Assembly (NCBI GenBank): GCA_009792885.1
Contig: WMCF01000008.1
Location: forward strand, 21,131,578-21,195,577
Length of the DNA: 64,000 nucleotides
DNA from: Eremophila alpestris peregrina
Lineage: Eukaryota; Chordata; Aves; Passeriformes; Alaudidae
Reading direction: 5' to 3'
Numbering within the stretch: position 1 is the stretch's first letter; each line of letters opens with the position of its first letter. Shown piece after piece: positions 37,291-49,558 of this stretch. The notes beneath the pieces are model-generated. The model did no database searches. It was not told where the DNA came from and saw nothing but the letters and a program-made list of their open reading frames with translations. Both the position numbers and the translations under genes were made by a program.

Positions 37291-40200
37291 ATATCCTTAG
37301 GCTTTTCACTTTGAATTATGCTACACTCTCTATTCATTTAAGAACTCGCTGCAGCCAAGACAAATTCAAAAAATGAATTTGCATTTTCCACCTCTCCATT
37401 GACTCCGTTCTCATTTGGTTTTTTTGATCATTGGGAAACAACAGGAGTTCATGTTTCTGTATCTGCTACACTATGATTACAGTGAGAAATAACATAATGG
37501 AAAGCAAAGGAGATTAGATGAAGTGCAGAAATTAATCATATTAAACTGGTGGATTAGATTTTCTGACGTAGCTAACGTCTCTGCTCCAATTCCACTGAAA
37601 CCACCTGGGTGAGATAGCTGAGCCTAGAACCCTTCCAAGGAAACAGGAATTATTCTGCAGACAGCAGACTTCTAGACTGCTTTGATATGCTATGTTCAAT
37701 GGGTACACATATTTATATATGAAGATCTATAAAGAGGAATTCTGTGCACATGATATCAATGTTAAACTATGTACAGTATCTTGAAAGAAAAGGCTGTTTG
37801 AAAAGTTTATTTTCTAATGAAAATTTCTAGTCATTACTGTGTATGTACAGTTCCTAATGAACTGAGTAACAGATTCAATAAATATTATGTTACCTTGCAG
37901 AATAAAATCAGTCTTGATTCTAGGGAAGAGTATTTACAGTACTTTCCAGATTCTTGAACCAGAGTTTGACTACTTGAAAAGTCTAGAAATTGAGCAAACA
38001 TTACAAAATTAGGTGGCTTCCACAACAGAATGCTGCTCATTTCCTGTTGTTTACAAATGATAAGGACACTTTTTTTTGTGGAAAGATTTTTTTTCCTGAA
38101 TATTACCTCACCCATAATCCATTTCAGGTGGTTTGTCTGTTTTCTGAAATGTTTTGGGATTTTTATAATGTCTTCTCCAATTATATGTAAAATATGTACT
38201 GATTGTAATACTCTGTAAATTACTGATTTATGAATATAAAAATAATAAAGCAGCAAAAGAATAGGCAAAGCTACAGAGCTAAATTCTGTGGATATACTGA
38301 CCAAACTCTCAGTTTACATACCTTGTTACTCTGTTTTAAAATTCTAAATGGGTAGAAACAGGTTCCAGTATGCTGAACTGTAGCAGAATTGAATTTGACC
38401 TGATCATCCCAATCTTGAAGTTTAACTGTTCATTTAAAGTTTGAATAATGTTGCAATTCTCTTTTTGCTTTTCCAATACTATATGTGCTTTGAAAAGCAA
38501 CTGTTTAAAAGACAACACATACTCTGGGATGAATATTTATTGTATTTTCAATATGTACCTCTGATTACACAAAAGCAGTGCAAAAATTACAAGTTGAAAA
38601 TAACAAGTTTTCATGCACTTTTATTAGTACTTATTATGTATTAGATCTGTGTAAGTATTAGGTGTGTTCCATTTTGATACATCCCAGAGATGCACAGCTC
38701 TTATGTGGATGATACAAAATACCTCCTCAGAGCTCCTTGGGATTGTGAAAGGCTAGTGTTATGGTATAGTCATGTGACATCCCAAAAAAGTAATTTCGAT
38801 TCTGTTATAAAGTTTTATATTCATTCAGTTGATGCATTACACTGATAAATCCTTTTTTTATTGTATATTATATTGTGGTATTCTGTTGTAAAGACTTTAT
38901 TGAAGTCCTCTATTTGTTTTGGCTTGATGGATCGAAAAATTGTTTGAGTTGTACAGATCTGATCACTTAACAGGTATTCATTTAAATGGGTAATAAGATA
39001 CAAGGGTTGTGTAATGAGATGGAAAATTGCTAACCACATATTGGGTAATTACTATGGGTTTTGTCCAAATCAATTTTGGCAGAAAATAATAAATCTAGAA
39101 AATAGACTTGGACCCTACATTTCAGGTTGGTAATCAGTAGGTCACTCTTGTGAAAATATTTTCCAATTTGTTCTTCTTTAATGTGGAAAGAAGCCATTGC
39201 CTTGTTCAATAGCAATTTCATAGTGAGATACAAGAGTCATATAAAAATGGATATGCATCTGAGCTAAAAATTTCCTCAGACATGAAGTCCTGCCTTCTGT
39301 CTTTTCCTTCCCATTGAATATTGAGATTTTCCTGATCATCTCCTAAAATAAGTAGACTCCATGATCACCAAAAAAAAAAGGAAGGACAGAAGCAGAACTT
39401 CTATATGTGATTAGGAGACAAGAATGACAGCTCAAGTGTGGATTTACTAGGGAAGCCTTGGGTCATGCTTTCCCCAGCCTTGCTGTGGTCTCTCAGTATG
39501 GCTCTCCCTCAGCCCTCCAGGCCAGAGTCCACATCAGAAGGAAGTTTGAGCTCTCCCAGAAGACACAGGCTGGCAGCATGGTGACAGGAGAGAATCAGAG
39601 GACTCATGAAGATGTTTGAGCCTTCCCTTTCCTGAAGGCCTACTGGAGGCCATTATCACGCTTTTCTCAAGGTGAGAAATCTCATTCTCTCCATCCTTCA
39701 GGATTGCAATCATCATATTTTATACATATCCATGTTTTTTTATGATTTCACGTCCTTATACCTAGGGTTTACCACAACCCAAAATTCAAAAACGTCTGCT
39801 TAGAATTTCCACACAGCCATTATCTGTACATTTTGTCCACAGAACAAGAATTCTGATGTAAACAGGCCATAGTGGAGGACAGGTAGATTGCTATGGTAAG
39901 TTTCTGCTTTATGCTATGGGAATTGACATCCAAGGCTCTAAGATAAAATCAAGGAGCTAAAATTATCACCAAACAGGTCAACTAACAATAGCAAGGAGAC
40001 TCACAGCAGCTGCCCACACACCTCTCAAGTCTTACAGACTATAAGGAGACCTTCTAGGCTATTGCAACACCAAGTGAAAAGCCAAAACTATACAATTCTG
40101 AATATTTGATTTAAACTTGGCCTGAAAGTATAGTATCTGTTCACATGGTCGTTTGCAACTCTAAAACTTTCTCAGAAGCTTCTTTCCCCAGCCCCAGAGC

Positions 40201-43200
40201 TACCGATTGCTAAGTTGTGATGTACTACCAGTCTCTGAAGCAATCTTAATGATAATAAATTAAATATGCTTCTGGCCTTTCTCCAGTACTGCAGCTAGTG
40301 AACCTAGAAAGGCTGGTACCCATACTGTAAAACAAACCTCCTATGCAGAAAACACTGACAAAAACCAAAATTACTACTGGAAATAGTCATTGGACTGTGA
40401 TAATTCCCATCTAGTTTGCTCAGGCCAAAATTTAAAAAAAAAAAATTGTAATAGTTGTAGTAATAACTCAGCAATGTAGACAATTTAATACTGGTAGAAT
40501 GATTGTTGCCTCACATTGGTCAATTTTCTAATATAAACACTGTATGGCTATGCAGACTGACTTCATATCTGTTACAATATCTGATCTATGGATGGGTTTT
40601 TATGTTTTCAAGTACTAACACAATAACCAGGACAAAGAAGAATTAACAGTTTGTTCAATCACACACTGTGATGACATGCTGTAGTCTTATAAACATGTTT
40701 TTTTTAAGACAAGAAGGCCCAGCACTAAATCTGCAGGAAACAAGAACTACTGCAAAGGAAACAGGAAGAGTTAAATCATTAATTACTTGCAATGTAACTA
40801 TTACCCACACCTGAGTAAGGTCAGGGTCTATTCTTACTACTACCCAAATCTTTGGCATTATTACCACATTGCCCCACAACTTACTCTGAGAAATTCTGGG
40901 GGTTTGTGCAAATAACAGATGGTCTATTTTGTGCAAGCAACAGGTGCTTTATTTATGGACCAATATAGTTAATCTACTGTTAGGCCCCTCACTTTAAATA
41001 AGCTCCATGTGGGCAGATGCCTATTAAAGCCTCTAAAGCTTCAAAGGAGCACAAGACTTAGAGGAAATGCAACTCACTCCAAGTTTGGGGATGTAGTATG
41101 GTCTCAGAATTACATTTAAATAGAATTATTTTTCTGTGCTTCTATTTTAAGAATTTTGTTGATCATAATACTTCTTGAAGTCAAAACAAATGTGTCTTGT
41201 TCTCATTATAGCTTTCAGAGTGACTTTGCAAAATTCTCTTTTCTTAAAAAATCATACCTTCTAAGCATCTCAGATCCTTATGCAAATTGAACAGGACAGT
41301 AAGGTCAGTTAGCAGTGAAATAACATTATTTAAAAATAAATCCCCATCATGCATTAGAACTATCCATTAGGGAAACATTAGTGAGATAAAAATTTATGTT
41401 TCCCAGCTTGCAGCTTCTGACTGTCTATTTTAATTTTGTTCGTATGCCACTGATTTTCTGCAGTGGATTTAATATTCTGCAATACCAGATTTTGTGTGAT
41501 CTCTTTGGTCCTTTTTGTCTTGCTTTCCATTTACTACTCCATGTTATTATTTGGTTGCATGAAGCTTGAGCTTGGCTATTATTCTTTTGTTTCCTTTCTG
41601 CTGCCAGAATAGTTTTGATCAATACAGCTTGTAAAATATTAGCTCATAAAATACAGTGCATTCAACAAAACTTTTTTCAGCTGTTCAAATAACTTTCATT
41701 TCAAATACAGAAACTATAAACCATCTACGCCTCACTTCTAGCTTTTTAGTATATTTTGCAGACTATTAAATATAAAATGCATATGAACAGTTAGTTCATC
41801 CTTGAAGAAGTTCATTGAGTTTGAAGGCTTTTAATACTACCATATAAATGTATATTTCAATATATTTTCAGTTCCAACATGAAGTGTACGAGATAATGGG
41901 GCAGAGCTAACAGGATGATTTAGCACTTACCTCTAGCTACAGATTTTTTTCATCAATAAATGGGCAATAATATAAAAGGGAGTTGTGGCTGTCTCACTTT
42001 CTGGGGACTCTACAGGGTAACAAGCTTTTATAATGTATATAATAGAGTTCACATTTCCATTACTGAAATTATTATCCCATAAAACCACACCAGGGTGTCT
42101 TTCTAATGACATTTTTATGCAAAATGTTTGATTCAACAACAAGACCTATTCACACATTTAAAACTATTTATGCACAGTTGAATGAACAATTGTTCCTCTA
42201 CACAGCCAGTAACCTAATCATTTTAATCTTAATAACCCACAGAGAAAACTCACAAGCTGTTATATACTGTGTGGGCTGTTTTCCATTCACTTTAGAGATT
42301 TCTGTAACAAAGCTCTGCCTGGAATCAGAGAAGTTCTCCACCCCTGAGGGCTACAGGCTAGAGAGTCTCATTTTTTTAAGTATGAAAAATTCTTATTTGC
42401 TCTCAAATAAAGTCAAAATTGGTATTTATCAAAATCAGAACTATTGAAATAAAATACACCAGTGAAAACAGTTTAACTTAGGAAGCTATCACTAATTTTG
42501 CTCAAGGAAGTTGTCTTTTCTGCTGAAGCACACCCTCACCACATTGTAAAGGCCACTTGGGACAAATTTCTGACTAGCTGGAGTTTGGTTTTCACATTAA
42601 TATTGAAATATATAAAATAAGTGGGTGCTAAAAATGGCATGTTTACAGTTCCAAATAATACGTTATGGTATATCTGAGATATCATGAAGACTCTGGTTTT
42701 GGTTTTAAATATTTTTTCCTAAACATAATTCAGAAAAGTACTTATCAGCAGAGAAAACAAAAGGGAACCATTCTTAAACACATACAGTCAACTTTTACCT
42801 CTAGAAATCAGGTTCTGAGTAAGCTTTCCCCACGAGTCCTCTGTGTTCAGTTTATAATAGAACAAAATGTTTATTGATTAGAGAGTTGTTTGGTCAAACA
42901 GAAAATATCTCTTATTGTGAACAGGGGATTAATGAAGCCTGTTTTCTTATGGATTTCCATCCTATACACTATGCTACAAGGGAGTTCTGCAATCTGCAAT
43001 CCTTAGTAACTTCGCATCACTCTTCTCCAGTGTTTGTTGTTCCCTCTTACACACACCCTCTTACTCCTGCAGCAGCAGTTCTCTTCCCTGAGTGTGCCTG
43101 GCCTTGCAGCTCAGTGAGAGGTGATGCCAGCACACAAGCATGCTGACCAGCCCCTGAGGTTTTGCACATCTGGCTGAAAAGCAGCTATAATTTGTTGGGG

Positions 43201-44596
43201 TGGCCTGAATGAGCACTCACATTGCAGCCTTTCTGTTGGGGATTTTCAGTTCTCCCATCTATGACTTCTAGTCAGCGTGTGGTTTTCACCATGCTTGTGA
43301 AAGCCATCATGTTCTAGATCTCTGTACACTTGGTTGAAATTGGTTCTTGGTTTAAAATAAGTCCCACAGAAACCAGAATATGACATGCAATTTCAATTTT
43401 TCTTGCGCCCTGATGATCTCCAGTTCCTCTGTGTTTGCTTACATGCAGAGACAGCTGGCACAGGGGAGGACAGTTTATGAGCTAGTCTGGTTTGCATTAC
43501 AGGAGTTCCTCGGTACTGATGGGCCCAGGACCTATGAAAGCCTCTTCTGCATGCTGAGCTGTGCTTTCCCCTCGACTCAGTGATACTGTGGATATGAGTT
43601 TCATTACCCTTCCTTTCAGCATGGGTAGTCCTTCACACCTATGCTAAGCCATTTACCTACCTTACTGGAATACTACTGGAAAAAAAAAAAACATTTGCAT
43701 TCAATGGGTTTGAAATTACTGTAATACACAAGCCACAGATCAGGGAAGAATCCTGTTCCTTCATGACTAAATGTAATTGGGAGAATCATCATTAATCTCA
43801 TTGCTGTGGTGCAGTTTGGAGATACACTTCTGTGATGAGCCAGCTTTCATAAACAGGAAGCAGAACTCATTGGTTGATTCCTATTGCTTTTTATAGCTCC
43901 ATTGCTTCATGTTTTCCATTTCTTATTTTGGAATGCTCTTCTAGCTGTATACTAGATTATATAAGTGTTTATCAGCCTCAGAAAACACATCTTTTTAAAA
44001 ATATATTTTCTAGAGTGTGTTCCAAAAATGAAATGTTCAGGGAGACTGAAATATTTAGGACACCAGCAAAGCAGTACTGAGAATTTTCTCTCTAGGGTCA
44101 GAGTGAAAATCTAGTCTTATTATTAAAATGCTTTACTCCAAATAGAGACTTTTCTCTGAGCTTTGCCATGAGGTATTTTGGTTACTCATACTATCTTTCC
44201 ATGTACATACTTAGAGAGGAATGGAAGAAAATAATGTTTCTTATTCACATTCTCACTCCACTTTCTATTTAAAGTCATTCTATGCAATCATTATAGCTAC
44301 TCATGGAGTTGATAGTAATAAGAGTAGCAATAATATTGGCATGGTCATAGCATGTGCTTTCTACCATGTTATAGAGCATCCAAGAAAGCTGCATTTGTAT
44401 TTATGTTTGGTGTTAGCATATAGATGTGAAGCAGATGGTACAAAAATGCATAACACAGTTTTGCGCTTTGTAGGATCAATTAAAAACTTCTGCAAAGGGC
44501 CCAAGGTTTCTTTTGTATACATCTTCCCATGAAGCACTTCTATTATAAATCTTAACTGTTAATTTTGCAAATTAGCATGAAAATGCAAGATGAAAT
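37291..44596. other. Unique AT-rich non-coding DNA
   Basis: About 7.3 kb without a dispersed repeat that I recognise. Local GC-richer patches occur at about 39450-39690 and 43010-43160. A splice-bounded segment at 39843-39895 has all three frames closed. A minus-strand frame at 41425-41622 is basic and has no known domain. Confidence 0.5.
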
Positions 44597-44840
44597 TGTG
44601 AGGACTTAAAGAATGCAGTTGCATGTCTCAAAACACCATCCCCCTAAGATAAGCCACCACAACAGAACTCCAGATAAGCACAAACAGCACAGCAGGAAGG
44701 ATGACCTAACAGAGGTAAAGGTTTGGAATTAGCACACCAGAAAAACTGAACTCTGAGACTGTGGGGAAGAAAACCACCGCTTACACTCCAAGTTGTGGGA
44801 ACTTTGTTGACCATCCTGTGGGCATCCAGGACCTGGCCTG

Positions 44841-44847
44841 TATAAAA
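44841..44847 (+). promoter_or_regulatory. LTR TATA box
   Basis: TATAAAA in the context 'ggcctgtataaaagtggtac'. In the inverted partner the same place reads TATGAAA, so this copy keeps the better promoter. Confidence 0.6.
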
Positions 44848-45025
44848 GTGGTACCTCCAGAAGAATGACTCGGGGACTCCCACCCCAGAGATGACCAGGG
44901 TAAAGAAGGACCAGCAGGACACTGCAGGAATCCACCTTTTGCTTAACCTCTCTTGCTCACCCTTTCTCCCTCTCCACCCTCCATTCCCATTTTTTCCAAT
45001 CTCTCTGCCTCGCACTTACTGTTCA

Positions 45026-45031
45026 ATTAAA
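45026..45031 (+). promoter_or_regulatory. LTR polyadenylation signal
   Basis: ATTAAA, conserved in the inverted partner (complement of 46226-46231). Confidence 0.55.
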
Positions 45032-45111
45032 TCTGTACCATTGATTTTGGCACATGGTCTCATCTACACCTTAATTCAGGCAGAGGCACCTATTATAATC
45101 AGATCATAACA

Positions 45112-46008
45112 AGAGGTGCCTGAACTGCTGCCAGCCCTGGTGTGTATATGAGTTATTGTAATCCAAGACTCACAGCCTGGCATCTTCAGTATAGACTAAA
45201 TTTGCTTAGCAGAACTTAATGCAAATATCTTTTTAATAAATAAACATCCATGAAATTAGATTCATTGTTAAGCCTACAGATTATATAAAGTCAGCTTCCT
45301 GACTTTAAAATTAAGAGCCAGTTGCTGTCTCCCAGAGCAAACCAGCATTGTAAAAATTTTTAAAATAAATATTCAATCAGCCACACCACTGCTGCTGAAG
45401 AAGGCCACTTAAGTGCAAGCAAATCATGACTGATGAAGTTCCTTGAACTGCTGAAAGACACATGTTAATAAAGGAACATGGATAACATATAATTATTTGC
45501 TCATTTTTATGTATTCGGGTACATACACAATTGCAGATCCTTTTCTGACAGAACCATACATAATACAATACGTAATGACACACCTAATGCTATACAACCT
45601 ACATTTGTAATAGTACAACAAGCTATATATATTGACTTCAAAAGCATAATCCTGCTTAGCATTTCATCTCTTCATCATTTCTGTCACTCTTGACACCTTT
45701 AAAAATGAATCTCACCATCTTTCAAAAAGTTTAATTAAACTGGTCTGTACATAGTCTAGAATGTAGCAAATTTCTGCATTAAAACTTCATTTCTCCTTTG
45801 AATTGATCTAACATTAGTTCTCATCTGAAATGTGACAGCCTTGAAATATAAACTCCAGGTAACTCAGGTTGTTGAATGCTGTACTTTGAACACACATGAA
45901 AATGCTTGAGCAGTAAACAAAAGTTACATTTTATTTACATTTTCTTTTATGCAGATAAGCTATTCAATATATAAGTTGTTATAGTCTATGAATACAGGAT
46001 CTGTAGGG
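45112..46008. other. Spacer between the inverted LTRs, non-coding
   Basis: AT-rich unique DNA. No gag, pol, env or primer-binding site is recognised, so the two LTRs do not bracket a provirus. Confidence 0.65.
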
Positions 46009-46072
46009 TCATAGAAATGCTAGGGTTAGAAGGGACCTTAAAGATCATGTAGTTCTAACCTCTCTTCCATGG
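46009..46072 (-). mobile_element. CR1 LINE 3'-tail remnant
   Basis: tcatagaaatgctagggtta followed by 'gaagggaccttaaagatcat' and 'gtagttctaacct' is the reverse complement of a CR1 3' end. About 65 bp remain, ending roughly 70 bp before the minus-strand LTR. Confidence 0.85.
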
Positions 46073-46145
46073 GTATTATATAGCAACTTTTCTTTTTCAA
46101 AATTATTCCCACTGATGTATCTTTAGAAAATAATGAGTTCCACCC

Positions 46146-46690
46146 TGTTATGATCTGATTGTAATAGGCGTCTCTGCCTGAATTAAAGTGGAATTGAGAC
46201 AATATGCCAAAATCAATGGTACAGATTTAATTTAACAGTAAATATGACGTAGAGAGATAGGAAGAAATAGGAATGGGGGGTGGAGAGGGAGAAAGAGAAA
46301 GAGTGAGTGAGAGAGGTTAGGCAAAAGATCTCACCACCATCTCCAGTGTCCTGCTGGTCCTTCTTTACCCTGGTCATCTCTGGGGTGGGAGTCCCTGAGT
46401 CATTCTTCTGGAGGTACCACTTTCATACAGGCCAGGTCGTGGATACTCACAGGGTGGTCACCAGAGTTCCCAAAACCTGGGCTACCATGGGTGTAAGCGG
46501 TGGTTTTCTTCCCCACAGTCTGCAGAGTTCAGTTTTTCTGGTGTGCTAATTCCAAACCTTTACTTCTGTTAGGCCAGGAATAAAATCCTTCCTGCTGTGC
46601 TGTTTGTGCTTATCTGGAGTTCTGTTCTGGTGGCTTATCTTATGGGGATGGTGTTTTGTGACATGCAATTGCATTCTTTAAGTCCACACA
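46146..46690 (-). mobile_element. Solo ERV LTR, 545 bp (minus-strand member of an inverted pair)
   Basis: On the plus strand it runs from tgttatgatctgattgtaat to ...ctttaagtccacaca, that is TG...CA on its own strand. It is the reverse complement of a sequence closely similar to 44597-45111, with small indels and substitutions. The TATA box is changed to TATGAAA (complement of 46421-46427). The polyadenylation signal ATTAAA is retained (complement of 46226-46231). The purine-rich block at about 46260-46320 is the complement of the family's pyrimidine block. No target-site duplication is apparent. Confidence 0.85.
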
Positions 46691-48523
46691 AGTCCTGACC
46701 TGAGATTCAAGTTAATGAACAAGATCTCCACCTAAAGCAAACTTTCATAGTCTCACATCATTAAAATCTACTCTTCACTGATTTTACATTCATTTAATTC
46801 CCAGCACTAATGAACTACTTGAAACTCTAGGCTGAAAGTCAAATGACATACTGTGTTAAGAAGGCCAACACAGTAAGGCCACCAAATACATTTCCTAGTC
46901 TAATAGCTTCAGACATATACTTTCCAAGTTAAACCAAAATTTTAATAGGTGTTCCATTCTTTAGTAGGACATTTGATTGAACAGCTGGACACTAGGTGGT
47001 TACTATCATCATATTTCACTATAAATGCCTTTTCTAACAGTCCTGGATTACCTATAAAACATACAGACAAAATGAAGCTCTCTAAAAATCCAACCCGAAA
47101 GATCTGGTAGGTAAAATGACTACAACAGCAAAATATTCCATAACCTCTTCATGAAACAAAAGCATTATAACTTTCTTAACCCACAAAGGTCCAAAAAAAT
47201 TTGTCATTCTTGATACTAAATGATACCAAAAAGAAACCAATAGATCCAAGAAATATCAATGAACACTCATGATAATTAGTCATCCTAATACTTCTCTCTT
47301 CTGCATTGTATTTATCTGGAGGGAAGGAACTTAAAAGTAGATGCATGTAAAGTGAAAAAGATAATGTAACTAGATTGTGAGGAGAAAAAGTCCAAAAAAA
47401 GTTTTAAAAAGTCAAAAAAAAAAATTAGTATAAAAATCCAAGAGGAGGCATGTAGGAGGAAGATAGTAAAGACCAAAAAATATCAACAATCAACACAAAT
47501 TTCACAGCTAGAACCTACTGCCCCCACTTATTGTCACAGGTACCCAGTGTAATTTCATAAATTATAGCAACATCTTGGTATATTGGGGAAAGTGTGTGTG
47601 TGAATTTATGAATATATACAATACATATTCATGCATTTTGTGTTTGTGTTCACAGAAATGCAGTCAAAATCAAATCAAGTCAAATGACACTTGTAAAAAA
47701 AACCTACCAGAAAATGACAAAAGGAGATGAAAAATCCTGTCATCAATGCATTTTAAGATTTTCCTGGTGTTTATACTCTTTATAGTCAGTAGATGTTAAA
47801 AAACAGCCAGATACACAAATGCCCTCTAAAATTTCATGGATATACAGCATAAATTAATGGGACACTGCAGATGTAATTGCTTCATGACTGCAACTCTGAA
47901 GAATTTAGAACTTTGCTGCTTATTTTAGCCTTTTAACAGTATTAGATTCTAGCACAAGCTAAAAATATTATGTAGGTACAGATGATGTCACTTCTTTTGT
48001 ATTCCTTGTAGAGCCGAAGTGTGCAGCTGGAGCTGTATAAAAACTGAGGAATTACTGTGTCCTTTGAAGTCAAAATTATTATGTTTGAATTTCTGCAACT
48101 GTAGGTTCTCACAGGACTACTGGCCTTCAGGCTTATGGAAACAAAACACACTGCTGCTAGCCAGGAGAGATTAGTAAACATATTGCTTGTGCTTCTGGAA
48201 AACCATCACTGGGTACTCTCCCAAAAGAAGTTCTGCTCTGTATTTTAAGTAGCAGCTGCTCAACATGCTAAAATATCCAGCACAGATTTATTCTGCTCTG
48301 CTTTCCACAGAGTTCTTTTCATCTCAGTGACCAACAAGAGTGGGACAGATGTGGAAATTTGACATTAAGCTGAGTGGTTGCTGCTACTTTCCAGAGAAGA
48401 AAACTGCCCTAGAAGAATTAGATTATATTTAAGAAAAATAAACTTGTCACTTTTCCCATATCCATATACACACATATGATTTCTCACTCTGTCCCATTGA
48501 AAACACACATACGTACACAAACT
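46691..48523. other. Unique AT-rich non-coding DNA
   Basis: No supported gene or repeat. A short GT run occurs near 47592. Confidence 0.55.
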
Positions 48524-49558
48524 GAATCACAAAATTACAGAATGGGGAAGGAAAGGGGCCACAGCAGGTCATCTGATCCAACCTTCCTCCTTCAGCTGGG
48601 TCATCCTAGGGCACATGGCACAGGGTTGTGTCTAGACAGCTCTTGAATATCTCTGGTGAGGTTGCTCTGGGCAACCTGTTCCAATGCTCAGTCTCCTACT
48701 ATGCTCCAACCCACACAGTAAAGAAGTTCCTCCTTATATTCAGGTGAAATTTCCTGTGCATCAGCTTCTGCCCATTTGTCCATTACTCAGCCCCACCACG
48801 AAGAGCCTGGTTCCATCCTCTTGACACCCTTCCTTCAGACATTGATGAAGTTGCCTCTCACCTATCTCTTCTTGAGGTTGAGCAGACCCAGCTCCCTCAG
48901 CCTTTCCTTGCAAGGCAGATGATCCAGTACCCTCCTCACCTTTGTTGTCTTACACCGGACTCACTCCAGGAGCTCCATGTCTCTCTTGCACTGAGCCCAG
49001 AATTAGACACAACACTCCAGATGTGCCATACCAGGGTAAATTAGAGGGGCAGGATCACCTTCCTCCAACTACTAGCTCTTCCTAATGCACCCCAGGATAC
49101 CATTAGCCTTCTTAGCCACAAGGGCACTGCTGGCTCATGGACAACTTGGAATTTGCTGGGAGGTATGTGCCCCTTCATCCAAGTCATTGATGAATAAGTT
49201 AAACATTACTGAGCCCAGTACTGAACCTTGAGGACTTTACTTGTGACAGGCCTCCAGCTAGAACCTGTGCATCAATAAAGACCTTCTGGGATCTCCCATT
49301 CAACCAGTTCTCAATGAGCCTCATTATCCACTCATCCAGTCCCCAGTTCCTGAGTTTGCTATGAGGATGTAGTGAGAGACAGGGTTGAAAGACTTGAAGA
49401 ATTTGAGGTGGACAATATCCACTGCTCTCCTGTCCTCCATCCAGGTAGCTGTTATATGACAGAAGGCAAACAGGTTGGTTAAGCATGATTTACCTTTTAC
49501 CTTTTTAGTGAATCCATGCTGAATGCTCCTGAATACCTTCTTGTCATCCCCTCCATTC
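48524..49558 (-). mobile_element. CR1 LINE, 5'-truncated, internally deleted
   Basis: The plus strand carries the reverse complement of about 1 kb of CR1. It runs from the 3' end (gaatcacaaaattacagaat) through 'gtaaagaagttcctccttat', 'ttgaggttgagcagacccag' and 'ggataccattagccttctta' to reverse-transcriptase coding remains at about 49190-49530. At about 49148 the order jumps from the 'ctggctcatggacaacttgg' block directly to the 'catccaagtcattgatgaat' block. From memory of intact CR1, roughly 250-300 bp that belong between these are missing. Minus-strand translation of 49199-49486 shows the W-x-x-N-W-L-N-G-R type segment of CR1 polymerase. It is a dead copy. Confidence 0.93.

Larger units (their letters stand above)
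44597..45111 (+). mobile_element. Solo ERV LTR, 515 bp (plus-strand member of an inverted pair)
   Basis: Starts TGTGAGGACTTAAAGAATGC and ends ...cagatcataaca. A TATA box (44841-44847), a C/T-rich block (about 44945-45010) and ATTAAA (45026-45031) are in LTR order. It is a close relative of 46146-46690 on the opposite strand, with long near-identical blocks such as 'ggtacctccagaagaatgac' and 'gggtaaagaaggaccagcag'. It shares termini with 36339-37290. No short flanking duplication is seen and no coding region follows, although only 1 kb separates it from its inverted partner. Confidence 0.85.

Noticed and set aside
39477..39670. Plus-strand exon with acceptor 'gctttccccag' and donor 'ctcaag|gtgaga'
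   Set aside because: The reading frame checked (from the internal cctccag acceptor) stops within the segment, and no conserved domain is visible.
41425..41622. Basic 65-codon minus-strand frame
   Set aside because: Lys/Arg-rich translation of T-rich plus-strand DNA, with no homologous family recognised and no splice signals in suitable places.
44644..45015. Minus-strand open frame of 123 codons as a gene
   Set aside because: It lies wholly inside the plus-strand LTR, antisense to it. Its inverted partner yields a similar frame at 46307-46549.
45112..46145. A provirus between the two LTRs
   Set aside because: The LTRs are in opposite orientation, the spacer is only about 1 kb and AT-rich, and no gag, pol or env motif or primer-binding site was found.
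49199..49486. Minus-strand 95-codon gene
   Set aside because: It is a fragment of CR1 reverse transcriptase within the deleted CR1 copy.
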